Below are positions 21,509 to 29,484 of a DNA stretch of 42,738 nucleotides, piece by piece. The position numbers and the translations under genes are program-made. This stretch comes from Kitasatospora indigofera. GTDB lineage: Bacteria; Actinomycetota; Actinomycetes; Streptomycetales; Streptomycetaceae. How positions within the stretch are numbered: the first letter of the stretch is position 1; every line of letters begins with the position of its first letter. The notes beneath the pieces are model-generated. The model had not been told where the DNA came from. It saw nothing but the letters and a program-made list of their open reading frames with translations, and did no database searches. Location of the stretch: assembly GCF_014655955.1 (NCBI RefSeq), contig NZ_BNBO01000069.1, positions 1 to 42,738 on the forward strand, written 5' to 3'.

Positions 21509-24271
21509 ATGATCCTTTTCGGTCGCTCCCGGTTGAAGCGCACTGTCGACGCGCAACTCGACGCCGCACGCGAGGGACTGAGCGGCGTGCTGGTCCTGAA
21601 GGGGCCGCCCGGCATCGGCAAGACGACGCTGCTGGCGTACGCGGTGGCCCGGGCCACCGGCATGCGGATCACGCAGATCAGCGGAAAGGAGGCGGAGCAG
21701 GACCTCGCCCTGGCCGGCCTGCACCGCCTCCTGCTGCCCTTCCTGTCCGACCTCGACCGGCTCCCCGCCCCGCAGCGGGACGCGCTGAGAGCGGCGTTCG
21801 GACTGGTCGCGGACATCCATCCGGACCGCCTGCTGATCGGGCTCGCGACCCTCACCCTGCTCGCGAACAGCGCCGCGAGCCAGCCGCTGCTGTGCGTCTG
21901 CGACGACGCGCAATGGCTGGACGAGGAGTCCCTGACGATCCTCGCGTTCGTCGCACGCCGCCTGCACGCCGACCGCATCACCCTGCTCTTCGCGGTCCGC
22001 GAACCGGACGCGGGCGTCCGGCTCCTGGACGACCTGCCGCAGGCCGTCCTGCCGGAGCTGGCCCGGTACGACTCGCACGCCCTGCTGGCCCGGACGCTCT
22101 CCACGCGGATCGAGCAGGACATCGCCGAACGGATCGTCACCGAGGCCGCGGGAAACCCGCTGGCGCTCCGCGAACTCGCCGGCGACCTCGAATCACCGGC
22201 GGGTGCCGACCCGGTCCCGCTGTCCGAGCGCCTGCCCCTGGGCCGGCAGCTCCAGGCCCGCTACCTGCGCCAGTCGCAGGCCCTGCCGCAGCCCACCCGG
22301 ACGCTGCTCCTGGTCATAGCCGCGGACCCGACCGGTGACCGGGCGCTGGTGTGGCGCGCCGTCACCCGCCTGGACGGCACCGCCGGAACCGGCGAACTGG
22401 CCGATCTCGCCACCCCCGCCACCGCGGCCGGCCTGCTCCTGCTCCAACCCGCGCCGGCCTTTCGCCACCCGCTGATCCGGTCGGCGGTCTACGACGGATC
22501 GACACCGGCCGACCGGCGCCGGGCGCACGCGGCGCTGGCCGCCGTCACGGACGCCCGCACCGACGCGGACCGCCGAGCCTGGCACCTCGCGGCGGCCTGC
22601 GAGGGCCGCGACGAGACGACCGCGGCCGAACTCGAACAGGCGGCCGCCCGCGCCCAGGCGCGCGGCGGCTACAGCGCGGCGTGCGCCTTCCTCGCCCGCG
22701 CGGCCGACCTCACCCCGCGCGCCGCTCCGCGCGCCGAACGCCTGCTCACCGCCTGCGAGGCAGCCCTCGCCGCCGGCCTGCCCGACCGCGCGGAGGCCCT
22801 CCTCCACCAGGCCGCCTCCGACGCCGGAACCGCGCACCTGGCACGCCGCCTGCGACTGCAGGGCGCGATCCACATCCAGAACGGCCGCGAGACGCCGGCC
22901 GCCACCGACCTGCTCGCCGCCGCCCGGGCCTACCGGCCGAGCGACCGCCGCGCCGCACGCGACACCCTGCTCGAAGCCTTCCAGGCGGTCCTCGGCGCCT
23001 CCTGGCTCGGCGGGGACGTCACCGCGTCCACCGTGGCCCAGGCCGCACTCGACCTGCCCGCCGCCCCCGGGCCGCCGGACCCGGCCGACCTCCTGCTGAC
23101 GGCGCACGCCACCCAGGTCCTTCAGGGACCGCAGGCGGCGGCCCCGCTGCTCCGCGCGGCGGTGGGCGCGCTCGCCGGGGCGGACACCGGGCCGTCGGAC
23201 GTCCGGCTGCTCCTGCTGGGCCTGATCGCCGCGCACGAGCTCTGGGACGGCGAGGCATTCCGCGCGATCGCCGCGCGCACCGTCGAAACCTCCCGCGACC
23301 TGGGCGCCCTGGACATGCTCAGGGTCTCCCTGCACGCCGTGGCCAGCGTGGAGACCTGGTGCGGACGGTTCACCGAGGCGGAGAGCAACTTCGCCGCCTT
23401 CCGCGAGCTGGTCGGGGCCATCGACGGGTCCGGCCGGCTCGCCGAGGGCAGTGACGTCATCCTGCAGGGCTGGCGGGGCAACGAGGAGGCCACCCGCGCG
23501 GCCATGGCGGCGATGGACGTGGAACGGTCCGAGCGGGCGTCGGGCGGCGTGCGCCTGCACACCACCCGGACCGCCCTGGCCGTCCTGGAGAACGGATCGT
23601 CCAACTACGCGAACGCCCTCGCCGTGGCGCGACAGGGGTACGCCGAGGACCCGGTGTACTACGGAAACCCCGCGCTGGTCGAGATGGTGGAGGCGGGCGT
23701 GCGCAGCGGCGACCGCGACGCCGCACAGGCCGCGCTGCTGCGCCTCAGCCCGCGCGCGAGCGCCGCCGGCACGCCCTGGGCGCTCGGGCTGCTCACCCGC
23801 TCGCAGGCACTGCTGGCCGACGACGCCGAGGCCGGCGGGCTCTACCGTCAGGCCCTCGGTCACCTCCGGGCCGGCGACATCCGGACCGAGCTCGCCCGCA
23901 CCCACCTGCTCTACGGCGAGTGGCTCAGGCGGCGGCGGCACCGCGGCGAGGCCCGGGAGCAACTGCGCAGCGCCTTCCACCTGTTCAGCGGGATGGGGGC
24001 CCAGGCCTTCGCCGACCGGACCCTGCACGAACTGCGCGCCATCGGTGACAAGACGCCCCGGCGCACCCCCGCCACCGTCAGTGAACTCACCCCGCGCGAA
24101 GGGCACATCGCGGGGCTCGCCGCCCGCGGTGCCACCAACCAGGAGATCGCCACCCAGCTGTTCATCAGCTCCAGCACCGTCGAGTACCACCTGCGCAAGG
24201 TGTTCCAGAAGCTCGCGATCACCTCCCGGCGCCAGCTTCCCCGGGTGCCGGAACAGCCGGTCGTCTCCTGA
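21509..24271 (+). CDS. LAL-family LuxR transcriptional regulator
   Basis: Large ATP-binding LuxR regulator of 920 residues. The N-terminal ATPase has Walker A GPPGIGKTT (32-40) and a Walker B-like LLCVCDDAQWLDEES. A long middle region of helical TPR-like repeats is followed by a C-terminal LuxR helix-turn-helix (LTPREGHIAGLAARGATNQ, then SSSTVEYHLRKVF). LAL regulators often act as pathway-specific activators of actinomycete gene clusters. It is transcribed away from mbtH and the NRPS with 177 bases between, so it is the likely activator of that transcript. ATG 21509 was chosen because the Walker motif then lies at the usual distance; the frame further upstream overlaps mbtH on the other strand. 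It appears to lack a leader. Confidence 0.93.
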   Translation: MILFGRSRLKRTVDAQLDAAREGLSGVLVLKGPPGIGKTTLLAYAVARATGMRITQISGKEAEQDLALAGLHRLLLPFLSDLDRLPAPQRDALRAAFGLVADIHPDRLLIGLATLTLLANSAASQPLLCVCDDAQWLDEESLTILAFVARRLHADRITLLFAVREPDAGVRLLDDLPQAVLPELARYDSHALLARTLSTRIEQDIAERIVTEAAGNPLALRELAGDLESPAGADPVPLSERLPLGRQLQARYLRQSQALPQPTRTLLLVIAADPTGDRALVWRAVTRLDGTAGTGELADLATPATAAGLLLLQPAPAFRHPLIRSAVYDGSTPADRRRAHAALAAVTDARTDADRRAWHLAAACEGRDETTAAELEQAAARAQARGGYSAACAFLARAADLTPRAAPRAERLLTACEAALAAGLPDRAEALLHQAASDAGTAHLARRLRLQGAIHIQNGRETPAATDLLAAARAYRPSDRRAARDTLLEAFQAVLGASWLGGDVTASTVAQAALDLPAAPGPPDPADLLLTAHATQVLQGPQAAAPLLRAAVGALAGADTGPSDVRLLLLGLIAAHELWDGEAFRAIAARTVETSRDLGALDMLRVSLHAVASVETWCGRFTEAESNFAAFRELVGAIDGSGRLAEGSDVILQGWRGNEEATRAAMAAMDVERSERASGGVRLHTTRTALAVLENGSSNYANALAVARQGYAEDPVYYGNPALVEMVEAGVRSGDRDAAQAALLRLSPRASAAGTPWALGLLTRSQALLADDAEAGGLYRQALGHLRAGDIRTELARTHLLYGEWLRRRRHRGEAREQLRSAFHLFSGMGAQAFADRTLHELRAIGDKTPRRTPATVSELTPREGHIAGLAARGATNQEIATQLFISSSTVEYHLRKVFQKLAITSRRQLPRVPEQPVVS

Positions 24272-24272
24272 T

Positions 24273-24288
24273 CCGGTCCGGGGACCGG
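24273..24288 (+). terminator. Short hairpin after the LAL gene
   Basis: CCGGTCC and GGACCGG form a compact inverted repeat two bases after the stop. Small, so only a possible terminator. Confidence 0.35.
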
Positions 24289-24394
24289 TTCGAGCCGGCG
24301 GCCGTCGCCCGGCGGCCGTGGCCCGAGTGGCCCCGGCCCGGGGGCGCTGACCCGGGGGCGCCGACCCGGCGCTCCTGATCTGCGGCGACGACCG

Positions 24395-24400
24395 TAGAGT
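24395..24400 (+). promoter_or_regulatory. -10 box of the cobalamin-riboswitch transcript
   Basis: TAGAGT fits the Streptomyces TAGRRT -10 consensus. A start about seven bases later falls at 24407, directly before the first paired base of the riboswitch (24408), which supports the call. No convincing -35 is seen. Confidence 0.5.
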
Positions 24401-24407
24401 GGGCCGC

Positions 24408-24605
24408 GCAGCTGGTTCGCCCTGTCCGCCAGGCAGGCGCGTCGTAAGAGGGAACCCGGTGGGAATCCGGGACTGCCCCGCAGCGGTGAGCGGGAACGAC
24501 CGCCGTCATACGCACTGGGCCCGCCGGGTCCGGGAAGCGACGGCCAGTAGGGGTCCGCCCTTCACAGGGGTGGGCGCGCCCGCGAGTCCGAAGACCTGCC
24601 GCTGC
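24408..24605 (+). promoter_or_regulatory. Cobalamin (adenosylcobalamin-type) riboswitch
   Basis: All hallmarks are visible in order: GGTTCGCC near the 5' side, the GTCGTAAGAGGGAACCCGGT core, GGGAATCCGGGACTGCCCCG, GGGAAGCGACGGCCAGTAG, and the B12 box GCGAGTCCGAAGACCTGCC (24582-24600). The closing P1 stem pairs GCAGC (24408-24412) with GCTGC (24601-24605). In this class B12 binding normally lowers expression of the downstream genes. Here these are a 48-codon ORF and a thioesterase rather than B12 synthesis or transport genes. Confidence 0.93.
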
Positions 24606-24732
24606 CCGCGGACCGCTACGGTCCGTGGTCCCACCGGACCTCGCGGGCGGGTCGGCGGCGGCGAGGGACGCGCACGCGCACCTCACGCTCCTGCGCGCGC
24701 CCGGGGTCTCCTGAACTCGCGAAGGAGAGTTC
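24606..24732 (+). promoter_or_regulatory. Expression platform with competing hairpins and a sequestered ribosome-binding site
   Basis: Two mutually exclusive hairpins share GGTCCG (24620-24625), which can pair with 24610-24615 or with 24635-24640. Nearer the start codon, TCTCCT (24707-24712) can pair with AGGAGA (24723-24728), masking the ribosome-binding site. The alternative GAACTC/GAGTTC pairing (24713-24718 with 24727-24732) leaves GAAGGA in a loop. This looks like translational on/off control. RNA folding was judged by eye only. Confidence 0.5.
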
Positions 24733-24733
24733 C

Positions 24734-24880
24734 GTGCAGCAGACCGACCGGCCGGGTGCCCCCAGGGCCGTGACCCGCCGATATGTGGACAGCAGGGCGA
24801 CGGCAAGGCGGTCCGTCGGCCCCGGCCCGGCCGGGATCCGGCCGGAGGCCGCGACGGCCTGCGGGGTGACGGCCCGGTGA
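24734..24880 (+). CDS. Small 48-residue ORF between riboswitch and thioesterase
   Basis: GTG start with a strong GAAGGAGAG six to seven bases upstream, the only strong ribosome-binding site after the riboswitch. The stop overlaps the next start in GTGA. The product is Arg/Ala/Gly-rich with one Cys, no membrane helix and no family I recognise; it lacks the histidine pattern of CbtB. It may be a leader peptide whose translation couples riboswitch control to the thioesterase, or a remnant of a former riboswitch-controlled gene. Not certain to be a functional protein. Confidence 0.5.
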   Translation: MQQTDRPGAPRAVTRRYVDSRATARRSVGPGPAGIRPEAATACGVTAR

Positions 24881-25362
24881 CGACGCCCCCTGCCGTCTCC
24901 AGGACCCCGACGGACTCGGCGGTCACCCTGGCCCACATCATGAGCGAGCACGACACCAACCTCTACGGGACCGTGCACGGCGGTGTCGTGATGAAACTGA
25001 TCGACGACGCCGCGGCCGCTGCGGCCGGCCGGCACGCCGGCGTGCCCGCGGTCACCGTGTCGGTGGAGGAGATGTCCTTCCTCGCGCCGGTGCGGGCGGG
25101 TGACCTCCTGACGGTCCGTGCCCGTGTCGATCACGCCGGGCGCAGTTCGATGGACGTCTCGGTGTTGGTGACGGCGGAACGGTGGAACCTCACCGGGCCG
25201 GTGACGCGGGTGGCCACGGCGCAGCTGGTCTTCGTCGCGGTCGACGCGGACGGGCAGCCGCACCGGGTACCGGCCCTGGTCCCGCAGAGCGCCGTCGAAC
25301 AGCGCCGTGAGCGGCTCGCCCGTGAGCGGCGCGTCCGGCGGGCGAAGGGTTCTGCCGGCTGA
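24877..25362 (+). CDS. Acyl-CoA thioesterase, single hotdog domain (YciA/BFIT type)
   Basis: Cytosolic protein of 161 residues. The hotdog signature is HDTNLYGTVHGGVVMKLIDDAAAAAA, with the catalytic Asp and the HGG turn of YciA-type acyl-CoA hydrolases, and a further conserved block is VEEMSFLAPVRAGDLL. It hydrolyses acyl-CoA to the free acid and CoA; chain-length preference is unknown. The GTG start overlaps the small ORF's stop, so it is expressed by translational coupling and is under the cobalamin riboswitch. The last 25 residues are a charged Arg/Glu tail. It converges with tsaD across a terminator. Confidence 0.9.
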   Translation: MTTPPAVSRTPTDSAVTLAHIMSEHDTNLYGTVHGGVVMKLIDDAAAAAAGRHAGVPAVTVSVEEMSFLAPVRAGDLLTVRARVDHAGRSSMDVSVLVTAERWNLTGPVTRVATAQLVFVAVDADGQPHRVPALVPQSAVEQRRERLARERRVRRAKGSAG

Positions 25363-25425
25363 CCCGGCTGACCCGGCCGACCCCGGCCGCCCGGCCGACG
25401 CCCGGAGTAGCCCGGCCGCCGGGCG

Positions 25426-25456
25426 CGGGTCCGGACCGCCGAACGGTCCGGGCCCG
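25426..25456. terminator. Terminator between thioesterase and tsaD
   Basis: CGGGTCCGGACCG and its complement (25426-25438 with 25444-25456, one G-U pair) form a 13-bp stem with loop CCGAA in the 259-base gap between two convergent genes. Nothing else is seen in that gap. Confidence 0.7.
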
Positions 25457-25621
25457 CACCCGGACCTGCCTCCGGACCCGCACCCTGACCCCGGCCCGGC
25501 CCGGCGCGGCCCGTCCGGGCCCGGCAGGCCCCGTGCGCGGCGCGGGTGACGGCGTGCCACCTCGGGGGCGGGAGGACGGACCGACGGGACGCCCGCCCGC
25601 GTTCCGGAGCGGCCGCCGTGG

Positions 25622-26689
25622 TCAGGCGGCGCGGGCGGTGGCGCGCGGTGTGAGGGCGGCGTACTCCAGCGGGGCCGAGGGGTCGACGGAGAGGTCCATC
25701 GGCGCGGGGCCGGCGCCGGAGCGCACCAGCAGGTCGCCGATGGCGGCGACCATGGCCCCGTTGTCGGTGCACAGGCCGAGGGCCGGCACGCGCAGGGTGA
25801 TGCCGGCGGCGGCGCAGCGCTGCTCGGTGAGGGCGCGGACCCGGGAGTTGGCGGCGACGCCGCCGACCACGACGAGGGTGTCGATGCCGTGGTCGGTGCA
25901 GGCCCGGACGGCCTTGCGGGTGAGAGTGTCGGCGATGGCCTCCTGGAGCGCGGCGGCGGCGTCCGGGACGTGCGGTTCGGTGCCGGCGGCACGCCGGCCC
26001 TCGACCCAGCGGGCGGCGGCGGTCTTGAGGCCGGAGAAGGAGAAGGCGTACGGCGGGTCGTTCGGGCCGCTGAGCGGGCGGGGCAGGCGGACGGCGGCCG
26101 GATCGCCGTCGCGGGCGGCGCGGTCGACGGCGGGCCCGCCGGGGTAGGGCAGGTGGAGGATGCGGGCGACCTTGTCGAAGCACTCCCCGGCCGCGTCGTC
26201 CAGGGTGTCGCCGAGGTGGACGATCGGATCGCGGGCCAGGTCGCGCACCAGCAGCAGGGAGGTGTGCCCGCCCGAGACGATCAGCACCACGGACGGGTTC
26301 GGCAGCGGCCCGCCGTCCAGGGTCGCGGCGGCGACGTGCCCGGCGAGGTGGTGCACGCCGTACAGCGGCACGCCGAGCGAGTAGGCGTAGCCCTTGGCGG
26401 CGGCCACGCCGACCTGCAGCGCGCCGGAGAGCCCCGGACCGGCCGTCACCGCGACGGCGCCGACGTCGGCCAGGGTGAGTCCGGCCCGTCCCAGGGCCTC
26501 CTGGACGACGGGGGCCATGGCCTGGACGTGGGCGCGGGCGGCGATCTCGGGGACCACACCGCCGTAGCGGGCGTGCTCCTCCATGGACGAGGCGACGGCG
26601 TGCCCGAGCAGTACGCCGTCGCGCACCAGACCGGCCCCGGTCTCGTCGCACGACGACTCGATCCCGAGCACCACCGGCGGTCCCGCCAT
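25622..26689 (-). CDS. tsaD: tRNA N6-adenosine threonylcarbamoyltransferase TsaD
   Basis: Cytosolic ASKHA-fold enzyme of 355 residues that, with TsaB and TsaE, transfers the threonylcarbamoyl group to A37 of ANN-decoding tRNAs. The start LGIESSCDETGAGLV is the family hallmark. The metal ligands are in HHLAGH, and SGGHTSLLLV and GGVAANSRVRA are also typical. In Streptomyces tsaD is normally found with tsaB and rimI; here those are absent and the gene is downstream of glyoxylate-shunt genes. This may be a rearranged or second copy. ATG 26689 has AAGGAG eight bases upstream, inside one arm of an inverted repeat. Confidence 0.93.
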   Translation of the reverse strand: MAGPPVVLGIESSCDETGAGLVRDGVLLGHAVASSMEEHARYGGVVPEIAARAHVQAMAPVVQEALGRAGLTLADVGAVAVTAGPGLSGALQVGVAAAKGYAYSLGVPLYGVHHLAGHVAAATLDGGPLPNPSVVLIVSGGHTSLLLVRDLARDPIVHLGDTLDDAAGECFDKVARILHLPYPGGPAVDRAARDGDPAAVRLPRPLSGPNDPPYAFSFSGLKTAAARWVEGRRAAGTEPHVPDAAAALQEAIADTLTRKAVRACTDHGIDTLVVVGGVAANSRVRALTEQRCAAAGITLRVPALGLCTDNGAMVAAIGDLLVRSGAGPAPMDLSVDPSAPLEYAALTPRATARAA

Positions 26690-26698
26690 CCCTCGACT

Positions 26699-26742
26699 CC
26701 TTATTGCTCATCAGGTGCAAATGCATGACTGAAGCAATAAGG
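26699..26742 (-). promoter_or_regulatory. Nested inverted repeat covering the tsaD ribosome-binding site
   Basis: CCTTATTGCT (26699-26708) and AGCAATAAGG (26733-26742) are perfect 10-base complements in an AT-rich island. TGCA/TGCA and TCA/TGA pairs nest inside. In tsaD RNA the 3' arm contains most of the AAGGAG ribosome-binding site, so folding would mask it. A TATCCT on the minus strand (26740-26745) overlaps the other arm, so it could instead be a DNA operator. The two readings cannot be separated by eye. Confidence 0.55.
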
Positions 26743-26838
26743 ATAGTGGAGGGCCGGGCCGGGGCACCCGGCCGGGCGGTGGCCCCGCTCGGGACGCAGG
26801 GCCGGAGGAGCGGTGCTGCGCGCCGTGCGCGTCCGTGG

Positions 26839-27705
26839 TCACACCGGCCGGTGGGGGTGGAACCCCCTCCCGCTCTTGCGGCCGAGCAGTCCGGCCTCGA
26901 CCATCCGGGCCAGCAGCGGCGGGGGAGCGTAGAGCGGCTCCTTGTACTCGTCGTACAGCGACTCGGCGATCGCCTGCACGGTGTCCAGGCCGATCAGGTC
27001 GGCGAGTTGGAGCGGACCCATGGGGTGGGCGCAGCCGTGCACCATGCCGGCGTCGATGTCGGCGGGGGTCGCGTGGCCGGCCTCGGCCATCCGGATCGCG
27101 CCGAGCAGGTAGGGGACCAGCAGGGCGTTGACCACGAATCCGGCCCGGTCGCGGGAGCGGACGACGTGCTTGCCGAGGGTGTCCCGGGCGAAGCCCTCGA
27201 CCCGGTCGAGCACGGCCGGCCCGGTGTGCAGCGAGGCGACCAGCTCGACCAGCGGCATGACCGGCGCGGGGTTGAAGAAGTGCAGGCCGATCACGTGCGA
27301 GGCACGGGTGGTGGCGATGCCGAGCCGGGTGACGGGGATGGCCGAGGTGTTGGTGGCGAGGACGGCCTGCTGGTCGGCGAGCACCTTGTCCAGACCGGCG
27401 AGCAGGTCCGTCTTCACGCGCTCGTCCTCGACCACGGCCTCGACCACCAGCTGGCGGTCGGCGAGCGCCTCCAGGTCGTCGGCGAACAGCAGTCGCGCCC
27501 AGGCCTCCCCCCGCGCGTTCGGGTCCAGCCGGCCGCGGTCGACCGCGCGGTGCAGCGAACGGTCGATCCGGGCGCGAGCCGCGCGCAGCGCGTCCGGACT
27601 CCGCTCGCAGACGACGGTGTCCAGTCCGGCGCGGGCGAAGACCTCGGCGATGCCGGATCCCATCTGTCCGGCGCCGACGACGGCGACCCGGCGGATCTCG
27701 TTCAT
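26839..27705 (-). CDS. 3-hydroxybutyryl-CoA dehydrogenase
   Basis: NAD(P)-dependent 3-hydroxyacyl-CoA dehydrogenase of 288 residues, interconverting acetoacetyl-CoA and 3-hydroxybutyryl-CoA in the cytosol. The dinucleotide loop is VVGAGQMGSGIA, the catalytic region is GLHFFNPAPVMPLVELV (the His of the His-Glu pair), and the C-terminal domain holds HPMGPLQLADLIGLDT. ATG 27705 is supported by AAGGAG; the frame upstream runs into the aceB 3' end. It starts 26 bases after aceB, so it is co-transcribed. The same neighbourhood (isocitrate lyase, malate synthase, this enzyme) is known from Streptomyces coelicolor (SCO0982-SCO0984). Confidence 0.93.
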   Translation of the reverse strand: MNEIRRVAVVGAGQMGSGIAEVFARAGLDTVVCERSPDALRAARARIDRSLHRAVDRGRLDPNARGEAWARLLFADDLEALADRQLVVEAVVEDERVKTDLLAGLDKVLADQQAVLATNTSAIPVTRLGIATTRASHVIGLHFFNPAPVMPLVELVASLHTGPAVLDRVEGFARDTLGKHVVRSRDRAGFVVNALLVPYLLGAIRMAEAGHATPADIDAGMVHGCAHPMGPLQLADLIGLDTVQAIAESLYDEYKEPLYAPPPLLARMVEAGLLGRKSGRGFHPHRPV

Positions 27706-27730
27706 GGGGCTGTCTCCTTGCGGGTTCGGT

Positions 27731-29341
27731 TCAGGCCGAGGTGCGGACACGGACCAGGTGGCGGGCGTACGCCTCGGTGGTGAGGAAGGCGGGCAGGTCC
27801 GCGCCGAGCGCGGTCTCCTCCAGGACCCGCACCGCGTCGTCGACCAGGGCCGGTTCGGCGCCTTCGGCGAGCAGGGCGGCCCGTTCGCCGTCGATCAGCC
27901 GGCGTACGGTGCCCGGCGTGGCCAGCGTGCCCCCGCCGAGCCGGGAGCAGTGGTGCTGCCACTGCCAGAGCTGGCAGCGGGCGATCTCCGCGGTGGCGAG
28001 GTCCTCCATCAGTCCGAACACGGCGACGGCTCCGGCGCCGCCGAGCCAGGCGGTGAGGTAGCGCAGCGCGACGGCGACGTTGGAGCGCAGGCCCTGCTCG
28101 GTCGGCAGGCCGACGGTGAGCCGGTGCACGGCGAGCAGGTCGGCGGCGGTGACCTCGACGTCCTCGCGGGCCTGGTCGAGCTGGTTCGGCCGCTCGCCGA
28201 GCACAGCGTCGAAGGCCGTGCGGCAGGTGTCCACGAGGCCGGGGTGGGCCACCCAGGAGCCGTCGAAGCCGTCGCCGGCCTCGCGCTCCTTGTCGAGCCC
28301 GACCTTGGCGAGGGCGGCCTCGTTGGCGGCCGGGTCCCGGCTGGGGACGGCGGCGGCCATCCCGCCGATGGCGTGGGCGCCGCGCCGGTGGCAGGTGCGC
28401 ACCAGCAGGTCGGTGTAGGCCCGCAGGAACGGCTGCGTCATCGTCAGCGAGGATCGGTCGGGCAGCACGAAGCGGGGGCCGTGGCCGGCGAAGTTCTTGA
28501 TCAGGCTGAAGAGGTAGTCCCAGCGCCCGGCGTTCAGGCCGGCCGCGTGCTCGCGCAGCTCGTACAGGATCTCGTCCATCTCGAACGCGGCGGTGATCGT
28601 CTCGATCAGCACGGTGGCCCGGATCGTGCCGTGCGGGATGCCCAACCGGCGCTGCGCGAAGGTGAAGACGTCGTTCCACAGGCGGGCCTCTAGGTGGTTC
28701 TCCAGCTTCGGCAGGTAGAAGTACGGACCGCTGCCGTTCTCGATCTGCCGCTGCCCGCAGTGGAAGAGGTAGAGGCCGAAGTCGACCAGGGCGCCGACGG
28801 CCGGGCGGCCGCCGATCAGCAGGTGGGCCTCCTCCAGGTGCCAGCCGCGCGGGCGGACCACGACGGTGGCGGGGGAGTCGCCGATCCGGTAGCGCTTCCC
28901 GTCGGGCGTGGTGTCGTCGATCCGGCGCCCGATCGCGTCCAGCAGGTTGAGCTGACCGGAGATCAGGTTGTGCCAGGTGGGGGCGGTGGCGTCCTCGAAG
29001 TCGGCGAGCCACACCCTGGCCCCGGAGTTGAGGGCGTTGACGGCCATCCGCCGCTCCGGCGGGCCGGTGATCTCCACCCGGCGGTCGGCGAGTCCGGGAC
29101 CGGCCCCGGCCACCCGCCAGCTGCGGTCCTCCCGGACGGCGCGGGTCTCCGGGAGGAAGCCGAGGGTGCCGGTACGGGCCAGGACGGCGGCCCGGCGGCC
29201 GCGTTCGGCGAGCAACTCGGTGCGGCGGCCGGCGAAGGCGTCGTGCAGGTCCGCCACGAAGCGCAGGGCCTCGGCGGTGAGGATCTCCTCGAATCGCTCC
29301 TCGGGCTCGCCGAGGATCTCGGTACGGCTGGTCAGGGTCAT
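27731..29341 (-). CDS. aceB: Malate synthase A
   Basis: Enzyme of 536 residues, the length of the A-type malate synthases (E. coli AceB 533). It condenses glyoxylate with acetyl-CoA to malate, the second step of the glyoxylate shunt. Recognisable blocks are NALNSGARVWLADFEDATAP (substrate and Mg region), GPYFYLPKLENHLEARLWND, RATVLIETITAAFEMDEILY and the C-terminal GLMEDLATAEIARCQLWQW. The ATG at 29341 is preceded by GGAGAG. It lies 143 bases downstream of aceA, on the same strand, and ahead of the dehydrogenase gene. Confidence 0.96.
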   Translation of the reverse strand: MTLTSRTEILGEPEERFEEILTAEALRFVADLHDAFAGRRTELLAERGRRAAVLARTGTLGFLPETRAVREDRSWRVAGAGPGLADRRVEITGPPERRMAVNALNSGARVWLADFEDATAPTWHNLISGQLNLLDAIGRRIDDTTPDGKRYRIGDSPATVVVRPRGWHLEEAHLLIGGRPAVGALVDFGLYLFHCGQRQIENGSGPYFYLPKLENHLEARLWNDVFTFAQRRLGIPHGTIRATVLIETITAAFEMDEILYELREHAAGLNAGRWDYLFSLIKNFAGHGPRFVLPDRSSLTMTQPFLRAYTDLLVRTCHRRGAHAIGGMAAAVPSRDPAANEAALAKVGLDKEREAGDGFDGSWVAHPGLVDTCRTAFDAVLGERPNQLDQAREDVEVTAADLLAVHRLTVGLPTEQGLRSNVAVALRYLTAWLGGAGAVAVFGLMEDLATAEIARCQLWQWQHHCSRLGGGTLATPGTVRRLIDGERAALLAEGAEPALVDDAVRVLEETALGADLPAFLTTEAYARHLVRVRTSA

Positions 29342-29484
29342 CCGGCTCTCCAGGAAGGTGGGCCCGAGGCCGCGTTGTCGGCGCGGCCCCGGGCGCGGGC
29401 GGCCGGCGGAGCCCGTCCCTCAACGGGCCCCGCGGCGTGGATCGGAGTCGGCCGGCCGGCCACGGGGCAGCCGGCCGGGCCCGG

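Noticed and set aside
22193..24190. 665-codon leftward frame opposite the LAL regulator
   Set aside because: Composition is a shadow; the plus strand has Walker A and a LuxR helix-turn-helix.
24734..24880. Small ORF considered as CbtB-type cobalt transporter subunit
   Set aside because: No membrane helix and no histidine motif; no CbtA follows.
24616..25992. Leftward frame across the riboswitch, thioesterase and tsaD end
   Set aside because: Low-complexity Pro/Arg/Ala translation, antisense to the riboswitch and thioesterase.
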